Shown: positions 35,984 to 49,080 of the stretch, piece after piece
Position numbering within the stretch: position 1 is the stretch's first letter
Layout: each line of letters opens with the position of its first letter
Assembly: GCF_022539595.1 (NCBI RefSeq)
Contig: NC_072781.1
Location: 7,037,131 to 7,101,130, forward strand
Origin: Amphiprion ocellaris
Lineage: Eukaryota > Chordata > Actinopteri > Pomacentridae
Direction of reading: 5' to 3'
DNA length: 64,000 nucleotides
Program-made: the position numbers and the translations under genes
The notes under the pieces: model-generated
The model's database searches: none
Told to the model about the DNA's origin: nothing
The model's input: the letters and a program-made list of their open reading frames with translations, nothing else

Positions 35984-37213
35984 AAACTTGCCACAGGATG
36001 TGTAAGGGACACAAATATGTGACACACCTTGACGGGTGGGCATCTGAAGCAATCAAAGATAGGCAAATATAGACAAAAGAAGTGCCAGTCCTGAAAGTGA
36101 AAGGCATGCGCAAGTGGTGTCCCACTGTGTGTATTTCTTCTTGTCTTAGTCTGATCTCCATTTTAAGGGGAAACCTTGCTAGGCTTTGCAGGCTTAACAG
36201 GTGAATCTCACTGGGGGAAAGTCGTCTGTTTTCATGTTCTCTTTGGAATGGGCTGGTCAAGTTATTTAAGTGTGGATCTGTCTGCTTTCGGGATCAGCTA
36301 TTGCAATGTAATTTCTGCCAACTGGTTGGCAAACTGGCTCTTTAACAGACAGGGCCACACTTTCTGTATGTTCTGTGTCTGTGTTCTTTTGTTTCACATT
36401 TGCATCACCAACTTTGAGCACCCACTCTTTCATTACCTCTTGCACTATTTTTTTGCTTTCTTTTAAACAAACCATTGAAGAAAGCAAAGGGAAAAATATT
36501 CTGCGGCCTTCAAAACAAATTCACTGAAGTAGGCAAATGGTTGTTAACTTTTTATTTTTAAATTTGAAGAAAGAGATTTATATGTAATTAGAATTTCTTT
36601 AACGTGCACATTTCTCACTTGATTGTGGACATTTTTCTTTTCCATGTTTCACAGTGTTGAATTAATCATACAGTTGCCTATTTAAATGATGAAGAATAGA
36701 TTGAAAAACAAAATTTACTCTGCCACTTATATAATGGGTGCTTTATATATACATATATATATTTTTTGTCAGATTAACAGTTAATCTAATTTGATTGACA
36801 ATAATGTCAATGTCTTGTTCTTCTTGGATAACACTGAAATTGTATGCGCTTTGCTGCACTTAACAAAATTTAAGATTTCTTTATTATTGTGCTATACCAA
36901 TGATGACATGTTGTGCCACTTGAGTAGTCCTCTTTGACCACCCTGAGCCAAACTCAGCTCAGCTTTTGTGCATTGTACGGGGTTCACAGGGCAAACACAG
37001 TGTACTGTAGCTTTACTAACCAGATGCTTAAGGTTCCCTTCTGCTGCTGCAACACAGAGAGCTACCACTAAAAAAAACTTGCATCTGTCTGTTCTTCTTC
37101 ATATAAAAACCTGGCTGCTACTTCCACTTTACAGTGCTGGTTGTCTCAATACTACTGACCATGTTCATTTAACCACTTCAAGCTCACTTCTCACTGACTT
37201 GTTCTCTATTAAA
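35984..37213 (+). other. ABRAXAS2 3' UTR (extent inferred)
   Basis: AT-rich non-coding DNA follows the TAG stop. An ATTAAA signal at 37208-37213 is followed by a GT-rich stretch (tgtagtgtgtg), so polyadenylation could occur soon after. A longer UTR using AATAAA near 38242 is equally possible. Confidence 0.35.
37208..37213 (+). terminator. Candidate ABRAXAS2 polyadenylation signal
   Basis: The variant hexamer ATTAAA has a TG-rich downstream element about 30 bases on. Use of the site is not shown by sequence alone. Confidence 0.3.
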
Positions 37214-39640
37214 GTCATAATGGAAGGCTGATATCTCCTGTAGTGTGTGAATTGTAACCTTGGGAACAGAGACTGAGCCATCACCTTCCTATCTTTGCAT
37301 AGTTGACCGCAGACCTCATGTATTGTGACCTGCTTGGGTCAATGTTACGTGTATGGACCTGGATAATGTGATGAAAACATCATGACCTTGCTTCAGTATA
37401 CAGTGCCTTCCACTCAGGGCAGTTTCTCTCTGCACACAGAACACATTAACAAATCTCTTTTAAGAGGTAGAATTATAACAAACTGTGTTGTGTTTGCAAT
37501 AATCAACTTCCAGCTTTTTTATTTCCTTTTTTGTTCAGTCCTGCAATTACATGCCTACCTTTCCATAATGTTATGTTTTGTCTACTTGAAACAGTCTTTA
37601 CTGCTTCCAACTTCCAACTGCTTTCCCTCTTTACTTTCGCTGATGGCTTCTAAGTGGACCTGTATCTCTTGGTTACAACTGTGACTTTGCTTGATTATTT
37701 GAAACTGGAATTATAACTGTAAAGTGTGAGGGAGTCTGTGTAGTGACCGAACAGCCTGCAAGGCAAAGTTGGTGATGTGACATACAGATGACTTTTAAAC
37801 ATCTGGCCCATTTGAAGACAACAGAAGTGAGGTGTGGATTGATTGGATGCTGGATGTAGGATGCCCTCCTTGCATGAACCGGTTAATTCTAGACACTGTT
37901 ATATTCAGCATGGACAGATGTTTGCACTGCACATGGAGGGTGTCTGGCATAGTCAAGAGGCTGCACTCAATTTGGAAATTAAGACATTTTTGTGGTGGGT
38001 GACGCTTTGCCTTGTGAACAAGCTCTGCTTTATTTACGCAGCCTGTTTGTATGTCATGTTTTTTGCCTTAGGGTCATTTCGTTTGCCCTGATGTGTAATG
38101 CCAATGCATCACTGATCGGGAACTGGCACTCAAAATGTTGTTTCATAATCAGCTGGAGTCACACAATCACACAATGTTAAGACATGACAAAATCAGTTTG
38201 TTAGGAGTGTGGTTTCCTTTGAGTACTGGAATATAATGAGGAAATAAATAATGAATGTATAGTAGACATAGGGGGTTGGGGGTAGCATTTAAACAGCACT
38301 TACTGTATAAGCTTGTCTCAGTTGAGTGTTGTGGTGGTATAGAGCAGCAGTTCTCAGTGTTGGTCCTCTCTCTTAATCCTGGTCTTCAGGCCCCTGGATG
38401 ATTGCTCTTTAAGTCTTTCTTTCTGGCATCCTTGGCTGTAACCTTGAAAAACAGCAGGTCTTTGGTGCAGAAGACCACCGGTATAAAGCGTGAGATGACT
38501 AACATTGTTAGGATCCTATACCTATCAAGTTCCAAATTAATACAAATATACACTCATGTACTCTTACTGTATGGGGTGATCCTTCACTTCCTCCCCCAAG
38601 TGGGCCATTGCAACATCAACACCTCCCTGAAGCACAAAGTCCGGAGCACAGCTTAGATCTTCTTGGCTTTTATCTGGATTTGTGTACTTGATGAAAGTTG
38701 ACCAAGGACTTGCTTGGATGAGCACAGAGAATACGATTCTTAAACTGGGGGATAATAAATGAGACATGCATATGTGATGTGATGTCCCTTTGTTTTGTTA
38801 TTGTAGCAAAAGGAGAAGCAATTTAAATGTGAAAGTCATTTTTGCATGTTTCAGATATGTATAAATCACATTCAGGATTTTTTTGTTCATGGATTTTGCA
38901 CGTTAAAAAGAGTGTAAAATTGTGACATGACTACAGTTTTTAAGCTTCTGCCAAAGACGTGAGCAAATCTCAAACATTTATGTTGGTTGTGTATTATATT
39001 ATTGTGTGTATTATGTACATGTAAAACCTACTGGTAGTCCCAGCAATGACATCACTTAGGGGCTGGGCGGGCTTTCCTGTAAACAGGAGTTGCATCCATG
39101 CATTTTTCGCTGGTTACCAAATGATTTGGTAGTATATTAATTATGATGCAAATTAAATTTCGGCTTTGGGTAGTGTGGGTTCCCATCACTGATAATAATT
39201 CAGCGCTGGGAACTGTTGCTGAAGCCGTCATGCATTACTGCAGACTGCTTGCTGCAGTATTTTTACGATGACATCATCCCTTCGTCCCCTTTGAGGGGAT
39301 ACCACGTGGTCGCTTGCCAGAGATGCAACAAATTGCGATGCACAAATTAAAAACAAACATTTTAATTTTTTTTTTTAACTATCATTAACTGAGCCAGTCG
39401 AGTATAAGAATTTAATGTCCGATCGCTCTAGCCATTATTGCTATAGTGATATTCGAGTGTGTTTTGCTTCCACAGAGCCTTTTAACAGTAGGAATGAGAG
39501 ACGTAGAATGTGATTGGTTGATTTTTGTGTATCCTTTGACATTGACCAATCAGCTTGGCTGGCAGATTCAGGTGGTAAATCCTGATCCTGCCTGTGACTG
39601 TAACACGGCCCAGAGCTCTCTGCTCTCCCTCGTAGTGTAT
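37214..39640. other. Intergenic region between ABRAXAS2 and ZRANB1
   Basis: About 2.4 kb with no recognised gene. It may include a longer ABRAXAS2 3' UTR on the left and the upstream promoter of ZRANB1 on the right. No mobile element was recognised here. Confidence 0.5.
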
Positions 39641-39981
39641 TTTTCAGCCCTGCCTCGGTTGCTTCCCTTCCCCTGTGCCGCCATTAAAGCCCGTCAGCTT
39701 GGTGTTTGGAAATCGGGGAACAGGACCAAAATGATTTAAAGCGTCCAAACCGACGGTCGAGGGACGGGACTGATGGGGGGGAGGGTTTCTCGCTCCGTGG
39801 TATGTATGGACCTTCAACTGCCAACTAAACGGCGCCCCACAGAAGTAAATATGCGGCTAGTGTCGTCCAAGTGAGAGAAGCCCGAGTTCGGATTGGAGTG
39901 GGTTTCTCCGATCCGAGGGGGAAGCTCCGTTTGTTTTGGCTGCAGCGGGGGGCCGAGGAGTGTAAACACAGCAAAGCAAAG
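39640..39981 (+). promoter_or_regulatory. ZRANB1 promoter and untranslated first exon
   Basis: A GC- and CpG-rich island begins about 39590 and continues past 40110. A plausible donor (caaag then gtgagat) at 39981 would join to the acceptor ccctag at 41151-41152. That leaves 94 bases of 5' UTR (41153-41246) before the ATG. Exon 1 start is not fixed. The layout, with a non-coding first exon and coding start in exon 2, is inference from splice signals. Confidence 0.5.
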
Positions 39982-41152
39982 GTGAGATATCAGCGTTACA
40001 CCATCTCCTCGTAGAGTTGATAGGGGCCTCTCTAACGGCTACGGGCAAAACATAATCTCGTAACGTTAGCGAGCAGCTAGCTTGGCTGTAATTCCTGGCT
40101 GACAACCGAACGAAGGTAGCCTGGTTGTCATGTAAGATAACTACCCGCCAGCTTGCTCTGTCGGTTTAGTTAAACAGTAGCTAGTGTGATAGCTAAATAA
40201 TGTTAAGTGACACCAGTCGAGCGCACATTTGAATTAAACTCATTGTTTATTTGAGCCGAACATATCAGCGCTTTGCTGGTCATAAGTAAACTGGTTGACC
40301 GTTACTACCTTAGCCGTTGGGCAAGGTTCCCGTTAATTCTCGTTAGCTTAGTCTCAAGGTGGGGAGGACCGTATCTCGCGAATTTGTTGAATTTCTCACG
40401 ATGTGTTGGTAAACTTGGAGGCGTGGTGTAAACACAGCGACGACTCCCCTCCGAGCTGCCCCGTCGAGCCGCCGTTAACTTAATTTTATCAGCTTTTGTC
40501 TCCTAATTTAATGTTGGGTACATACAGTTTCATATGCGGGTAATAATAGGCTTTGGGGGCGAATTCAATTTCAGTGCATCAGTAAGTGTCTTAACCAGTC
40601 ACGCGCCTCCCTGCCGGGTGTCGGGTTTCGTCCGTCCTTGTCTCCTGTTACCGGGCCCGGTTGTAAGGGCACATTTGCCCGGTGTATATAACTTACTGTA
40701 TGTGTTTAAAGTCAGTGTCCGGTTTTGACAGAAGCGCCATAAATAAGTGCGGCGCTTCAAGGCTGCAGCTTCACCCTTGTTGCACTTTGCTTTTTGAGTC
40801 TGTCAACGTTTCTTACTTTGATTACTGCTACAAATTAGTGTCAGTTTGAGATCACTGTAGTTTGGAAATAGTTTGACAGTAAAGTACTGAGTGGCACAGG
40901 TGGCAGTAATAAAGTGAGTGCTTTATTAAACACATTTACCACTTGGAACCTGGAAAGTGAAGCAGCATATTTTGCCTTTTTCTCTTGAAGGCATTTGCAA
41001 GCTTTGAAGTCTATTGTTATTGCTTTTACCTTGCAGAAGTGTTTGCCTTTGAGTTATACGATATTTAGGTTTTGTCTCACGTTCAGTGTTTCCATTTATC
41101 ATAACGTCAAAGCTATTGTCTAAAACCATTTCCCCTCCCTTTTTTACCCTAG
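39982..41152 (+). other. ZRANB1 5' UTR intron
   Basis: The CpG-rich left end (island tail) passes to AT-rich sequence and a pyrimidine tract (tcccctcccttttttaccctag) before the coding exon. Confidence 0.5.
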
Positions 41153-41246
41153 TCTACTGCTTGCTGTGTGATCTCCTTGAGAGTGGATCTGCCGAGCTGA
41201 GAGTCCCTCTGAACGGCAGGAAGCCTCCCTTAGCGGCGGTGCGACG

Positions 41247-42219
41247 ATGACAGAGCTGGTTGCCAAGTGGGCCTGTGAATACTGCACATACGAGAACTGG
41301 CCATCAGCCATCAAGTGCACCATGTGCCGCGCTCAGAGGCCCAGCGGGGGTGCCATCATTACTGAGGAGCCCTTCAAGAGCAGCCCTGCCCTGGATGCCA
41401 GTCTGCATCAGTGGGACCCTGCAGGCCTTAGCAACAGCCCATCTCAGGGGGGATCCAGCCTACTCATTTGTCCAGACTCCAGTGCCCGACCCCGCGTTCG
41501 CATTGCTGACGTACCTGAGACTAGTAGCAAGTGGTCGTGTCACATGTGCACCTACCTGAACTGGCCTCGGGCTATCCGTTGCACACAGTGCCTGTGTCAG
41601 AGGCAACAGGCTCAACAACAGCAGCATGGACAGCATGCAACCCATCAAGGACATCATACCCAGCAGCCACGCAGCCCCACAGAATCACCCCAGACCTCAG
41701 GCTCTGGATGCCGCCCTACTCTCCCCGCCGCCACTACAGACCCTTGTGAGGAATATAATGACCGTAACAGGCTCAACACCCATACACAGCACTGGACCTG
41801 CACTGCATGCACTTATGAGAACTGGGCCAAGGCACTCAAGTGTGTTGTGTGTGATCATCCTAGGCCCAATAGTCTGCTAGCTGAACCTATTGAACTGGCA
41901 TCAGAGCCTGAGAGCCAACAACCATCCTCAAAACTCAATGAACAGGACAGGGACAACAGGAGGGGTGTAATTGGGCATGTGGTTGGGCAAGGAGTTGGAG
42001 GTGTGGTAGGTGGTGTCGGGGGATGTAGCAGCAGCCAGAGAAGGTCACCGCCAACGTCAAAACAGGAGTCAGAGGTGAACATGGACTTTCAGAGGATTGA
42101 ACTGGCATCAGGGGCTGGGGTTGGGAGCAAAGAGGAGCTCGAGGTGGATTTCAAAAAACTGAAACAGATTAAGAACAGGATGAGAAGGACTGACTGGCTG
42201 TTCCTCAATGCATGTGTCG
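41247..42219 (+). CDS. zranb1: ZRANB1 first coding exon with three NZF fingers
   Basis: The ATG follows gcgacg and opens MTELVAKWACEYCTYENW (human MSERGIKWACEYCTYENW). All three zinc fingers lie in this exon, which ends after TDWLFLNACV with donor gtgagt. Compared with human, a Gln/His-rich insert (121-140), a longer linker between fingers 1 and 2, and a Gly/Val-rich insert (about 229-250) are present. Conserved blocks resume at SQRRSPP and VDFKKLKQIKNRM. Confidence 0.95.
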
Positions 42220-45200
42220 GTGAGTTTAAAGGATATATGCTTTCACTCAAGCATTTCAACTTGTTCTCCCAGTATATTGATATGTTATGAGGTTTACACT
42301 GAGTCAGAATGATGCAAGGCAGGTCAATACTGAAATGGGCTTTCCTTGAATTTGTGTGTAAATCATCAATTTGGGTTTACAATCTGCATGGTAATTAGTT
42401 GAGTCCCAGTTTATATAGCCGTATCCAGATGATTCTATATTACTACCTACTGATGCTGCCATACTGTATGCTTTAGTAATCCTCTGCATTCAGCTAGTAA
42501 AAACTTCCCTACAGAAACAGCAAGTGTCCGGCCACCCACACTGTGTGCTGGTGAATGCGGAGTGGGAGGGAGGATGAGCATTGTAAGAACAACTAATGAT
42601 TGCTTTTTTTTTTTCTCTCTCACAACACTATCTCACTCTTTCTCTTGCCTGTGCCATCGGTGCGTAGAGTTTGTTCTGCACACCCACTCAACCTTCCGTC
42701 CTTTTTTTCCTTATCTGTCTCTTTGACAGACAATTATTCTATGTTATAATGACAACACGAATTTGACAGCCGCACATGCAGTTAATAACCCCATTACACC
42801 CATGTAGTGATAAATAATTGTACATCTTTTCATGCTGCTTCATTTCTCAAAGCAAAGAAAACATCAAGACTGATTGCAGAGAAACATCATTGCGGTTAGT
42901 TTGCCTCTGGTCCTGCACTGGGTCTGTTACTGGTGAATTACCCCATGTCTGTGAGACATTTCTGGGTCTGGCCAAGTCTCATCTGTTCAGAATGTCTGAT
43001 GTCACTGGATGTAATTATTCAAAATGTTAGTGCTCCTTATCTGATCAGAAATATCCTTTAATTTCTCCCTTGGCCCTTAAAGGAAATGAAATCCAAACTA
43101 TATCCAAAATCACTGCCTGTTTACAATAGAGCGCATTACTGTACTTATTTTAGGTCTGCAGCTGATGATTATGTTTATCTTTAAAATCTGCCTATTAATA
43201 TTATTATTTTGATTATTTGGTCTCATGCAGTGTAAGCATTGCTCTGTTAAAACACTGATCTGTTTACTCAAAATTATAAAGCACGTAAATAAAAAATGTC
43301 AATTTAGATGCATGCAGTATTCTCTATTACTTTAAATCAAGCATATAAGACATCGGCCCAATATCCGCTTTAGAATTTCATTAAGTAATGTGGCTTTGCT
43401 CTTGTTTTGCCAGCACTGACAATGCCATTTGGTTTGAATAAACGTCGTTGGAATTTTCCCTTGACAGAACTATCCAAGAGCTTGCTACGCTCAGTGTGTT
43501 GTTCTACATCGGGGCTGGTTACAACTTCTGGTCATGCAGGAAGGCAAATTAAAGTGTGTAGTGTGCGGTAACACTTTGGACATAGCACAGTGGTAGCCGT
43601 AAAAGTGTCCATCCAGCTGTCAAGGCTAACCATGCTAGCATGCTTTGAATTAATGAACAACTGGTTCAATGCCAAAACCTTTCGGGAGTGTGAGTACATA
43701 GACATAAATAAACTACACTCTGGACATGCCGATCAGTAGTCTCATACTGAACCAAATGCCCTGTACCGAATACTTTGGGACGAATACTCATACCGTTACA
43801 CCCGCAATGTTTGTAAACAGTATCCTCAGTTCTGGTAGATGCTCTGGTTTCCAACTGGACCTGCTGCTCTAAAAATACCATGACCCATGTAACTGAAGTT
43901 AAAAATAAAAAAAGTCTGGGGCAACATTAATTACCTTTGCCCCTGGTGTGTTTGACCCTAGACCAACTCTCTAAACTCAAATGCCCTTGCTTACATGTGT
44001 GATGTTTTTGGGGTCATTTCTCTTGTCGCTCCAGTGACAAGAGAAATGGTAAGAATTCAGGGTATTCAGGGTAGGAATATTAGGATGGTTAGAGGAATGG
44101 CTTTCATAAAGTTGTTGAGGGAAAACAAGTACTGACATTGCATGTTGCATTACCTCCTCTGTTCTCTTCCAGTTTTCTTCCAGAAACACTAAAGTGCACT
44201 AGGAGAGACTGGTTTCGTTTTATGTCTTTATCATTCCTGAAGCCTGATGCTTGGGACTTGTAAGCTTGATGAGCCACCAGTTGAGCGGACTCTTTAAGCA
44301 CCCACTTGTTTGTGTTTGTGCAGGTTTATTGTTCCACTGTCCCATCTTTAAGCAGTTACAGAGACCTCACATGGTGACCAGGGCAGGGTGTTATTAACTT
44401 TGGCAAGGGCCATTGGTTTTTGTATAAATCTTCATAATATATGTATTTTTCTCACTTAGTCCTATTTGGAGGGGTGTTTAGTTTTACTTGTCATTTGAAG
44501 ATGGTGGACTGGGAAATGTCCTGGATGTGTTGTTAGTGATGCAATAGATAGACTCACAGTCACTCAGACCTATGAACACCTACATGCAGTTCAAAGTCTT
44601 GAGTACTCCTACCTTAGGAATGTGAAAGGAAACAGGAGCGTGGTCAAAGGAAGCCCATGTGAACACAGGGGGAATGTGCAAACACCAAACAAACCCGTGT
44701 CCTACTTTCTGTAAGGTGTTGGACTGACTTATGAAGGACTAAAATAGTCTGTCAATACTTTAATACTTTGAGCTATGTATAGCCATATAGTTTGTTATGT
44801 TTCAGTCAGAACTGTAATAATATAATTATAACTTAGTGTGGAAAGGTTATGGCATAACAAAGGTCCTTCTTAGATATATGTAAGCCGTTTAAACATTTAA
44901 TGCAATAGCAGGGTTTTCCCTAGCATTATAAGACTTGTACAGAAAAACTATGCTGAGAGACCTCGGGGTGCCCTGGAGAGAAAGGATACCGTTTATAAGA
45001 CCAATTACAAGACAGTCAGTTTTGTCTGGAGATTATCTGCAGGCGTTTCTGAAGGCTGGTGTAACGGGTTTTGCTGCCACCGAGGACATAAATTCATAAT
45101 GAGTGAAGTCAAGTTCATAGCATCTCTCGGCATTTTTACTGTAGAAAGAAACAGACAGATACATCTATTAAACAGCCAAGAATTATGGCTATTGTCACTA

Positions 45201-48200
45201 CTGATAAGATCTGAAAACAAGCCCAAAATGCTAACTGTTAGAGAAAGTGGCTCAGATACAGGAATTGACACAATACATTAACTCAGTCAGCTGGAAAGTC
45301 ATTCAGAATGGGACCAGGTTACATGTAATACCAGGTTACAATATCCAATGGCAATGAGAGAATGAAAAAAATCTCAGTGCACAAAACAACTTATGTTTAT
45401 TGTAAATATTTTTAATGATATTCATCCAAAATCACATGGAAATGTGTAGTCTTTAGTCAAATATCATGACATTTTCACCACCATGGCTCCTAAAACCTCC
45501 AGAAACCTAGTTAAAACTCTGAAGAGAGATTATTTTAGCCCACAGTTCTGAAACTTTTAGTGCAGTATGACCTTAAATACAAAAAACAGCAACAAAAAGT
45601 ACAGCAGTGTTCATCTTTTTGTGTTTTCCAAAGTAAGCCTTACATAGAATATTAAAACATTTGCAGGAATTGAACAAAATTGAATATTTACTAACAATAC
45701 CATTTTATAGAAAAAATACAAAAAATATGCATATGACTTCCTTCATAGATAGTGGTGTACTTTGAGGCTCTCTTGTTAGCCTTTCAGACTTCTGTATTAA
45801 TACCAGCAGGATGCCCACATAATCTCAGACCTCTTTCAGGGCAGTCATTTTGATATGTTGTTGTAGGAAAAGCACATGTGTAACTTTCAGCATTAATAGT
45901 GGCTCTGGTCCATATTTGTGTTTCAGTAAGAAATGTCTGTGAGTCAACACACGCAATACCAAGAAACTTGCATTTACATTCAGCGTTATTAATGGCACTT
46001 GTGGTTTTTGTTGCAGTGACAGGTTAAATTGTCTGAATGAAAACTCACAATGCTCTTCTTACGTTACTAATTTGTGTTCCCTTAGAGTTGGAAAATATAT
46101 CAGAATTTGTTTGCCTTATGAGAGCTTGTGTAAAATCTGTCTGAGAAATAGTGATGGGGCCGTGGTTTGCTGAAAGGAACATCCATCTTCACAAGTAGTA
46201 ATGTGTCATGTTCAGTCCTAAGTGCTTATTTTCTTAAACTGTTCTTGTGTGACATATTCACCTCTGTTTCACTGAGTTTCTAGAAATGCACATCTGTACC
46301 ATGAAAGGCAACAAAGTGAGAAGGGCTGCGGTACTATTACAAAGAACACTGTTCTGACTAAATATTTGCTTTTATTCACCTGTCCAAAGCGATGTAAAAA
46401 ATAGTCACAGTCTAAGCCACAGTAGAAACAACTTGTAGTGGATACTGGATAAATAATATCACCTTTTTGTTCTTTCTATTGTTATAAGAGAATAAAGGTG
46501 AAGCGATTTGGTAAAAAAAATACTTAAATATACAGCCTGGTGAACAGCAACATGTGGTATGGTTTCCCATGTTTGTACTTCCAAAAATCTGTCAGCCTTT
46601 GCAGTGCTTTGCCTCCAAAAGTGGCTCATGTGCAGGTAAGCATACGAATCCCAAATAGACTTAAAAGCACCAACACCTTTTCTTGTGGCTCTTATTCATT
46701 TTCCAATGATAAACGTGACCACTATCCACATTGTCGAAATGGCATGTGCTGCGTGAAAGAAAAAGACCAAGAATCACTTAGCCTCATCTTTTCTCTCTCG
46801 TCAGTCTGTCTTTAAGTGTGCGTGTGTTTGCATATTAGCCCCTTCACCAAAGGATCTGTGAGTACAGTACTGACTGCAGGGCTACAGGCACACCCACACT
46901 AATGGAGTGTTTTGTGGAAAGCAGTTGTGATCCTGCTCTCTCACACTGCGTTGCTATTGTGTAGTTTCTCTCCTCATCTCTCACAGCGCTAGCCAGCTCC
47001 ACATGGCACAGCGAGTCCTTCCACCCACTCCATGTCTCTCTCGCTCTCACTCACACACAGATTATGCAGCTGAGCATTGTGTGTGGTCCTTTGACGTGAG
47101 AACAAAAGCTCAACAGTGTTTAATACTGTCAAATGTACGAGAGAATACTACCCGGGCATTTACTGTATATGCTAGAACTGGAAAGAGTAAATTTGTGTAG
47201 CAGTGAAGCTTTGAAATGTATTTATGCTTTGGTGTTTGATTAGATTTTATAACCATAACACACTCGTCCAAATAGTTTATTCAACTTAAACAGCTAAGTC
47301 ACTTTATCTCACTTTGTTGCTGGTTGGATCACAGTACTTGAGGCTGGCATCGGTGCTGAAACCTAAAACGGGTAAATTTTGTGTTGAGCTGATTGCTCGG
47401 CTATCCACATTTCAGCCTTAACCAACTTTATTATCAGTTTGTTCTATCGCTTTGGTTTAGGACTAAAAATATCCCCATCCTTTTGCCTCTCATGACAGTT
47501 TACCATTGCACGCACTACACACACACACATCACTCAACATTTTATTCACTCCCTCTTACATTAGAACACAGAACTGGCTGAAAATGGTTTACATTTGAGC
47601 TTTTAGCGTGTGAGATCATAGACTAAAAAAATGTTAAAGTTTACAGCCGAACATCCGACTAGTCAGTGCGTGTGTGTGTGTGTTTAAGAGGTAGGTTTAG
47701 TGATGATTCACTGTAATGACAGCTTACTTAGCGTAATAGCTTTGAAGCGACAGAGTGACTCTAGTATGTCTTCTGCTGTACACTGTCATATGTTTCTGTA
47801 GTTTGGCTATCCTGGTTAGCTGGTCAATGGCTGAGTTTATGTGCTAGGGGTTGATACAAACTGATTCTGTAATGCTTAGACTTTATGCCAAGAAAATACA
47901 GAAAAACAAACACCTGCAACTGCCTGACCAGACGGCTCCTTCAACCCTCAAGCTAGTATCTGAGCCTCGAGATTAAGCAGGGAAAAAAGTCCCTGACAGA
48001 TTACAGTGTTCCCCTCTATTGTCATTTCCCCTTGACTTCAAAGTCAGTGAAGTCTCAGAGCTGTTAGTGCTGCCACAGAGATAAAGCTAGTTTCTCATCT
48101 CCAATATTTCATACTTTTTGGTGTAGCACTGAATGTCCTCTGCACATGGTTGTTTTTTTTGTGTCCCTTGGGCCAAGTCATAATGCGTTTGTAAACACAG

Positions 48201-49006
48201 TGGTCATCATGTTTACCAATTTGTGATTTGGCCCCAAAGTATATTTATTTTTTGCCTGCTGAATACAAGCAAACTAATAAACACATCTTTTGTTTGTGTA
48301 TTTTTTTTTATTTGAAAGTCTCCTTCAAAAGTAACATGATTAAAACAAATGTGAATTTGTGTTTCCTGAACCTCTTTTTTGCAAGCTGTGTACTATGTTA
48401 ATGGTGCTACTGTGGTAAATGTCTTCTATTTTAAATTATGAAAACAGTGTCTACATTTCATTGCAGCTATTAATAATATTTATTGACATGACCTTTTTCC
48501 TTCCTCCTCTTTGGCTGAAAGGTGTCGTAGAAGGTGACCTGGCAGCTGTGGAAGCCTACAAGTCGTCAGGAGGGGACATCGCACGACAGCTAACATCAGA
48601 CGAGGTGCGCCTATTAAATCGGCCCTCGGCATTTGATGACGGCTTCACGCTGGTTCACCTGGCAATCCGCTTCCAGAGACAGGACATGCTGGCAGTGTTA
48701 CTCACTGAGGTTAGTGGAGACAGCCAAGACACTGCTGCTCTTTGAGGAATCACATGCACCAGCGTATTGGCGTGCTTTGAATTCTTTTTACATCGTGACA
48801 AAACACTGGACTTTTTTTTAACACATGCCGCTGGTAGATCAAACCGGCATGCGTCATTCTGTGCAACAGATAGAAATTTTAAGCTGTTTCTTGGTCATTT
48901 CTCCATTTGCATTTAAAAACAGGTCAAGCATAGTTCAAAAAAATTAAACCCCTTAAGTATAGGTATAAACAAAGAATAACCCATGTAAGAACAATCTGTC
49001 TACAGC

Positions 49007-49080
<74 letters not shown>

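Noticed and set aside
37382..38180. Hydrophobic plus-strand frames downstream of ABRAXAS2
   Set aside because: They lie in 3' UTR or intergenic DNA, have AT-driven composition, and no start context or family motif supports them.
41260..42082. Alternative plus and minus frames over ZRANB1 coding exon 1
   Set aside because: They overlap the zinc-finger frame, have no domain signature, and reflect its GC content.
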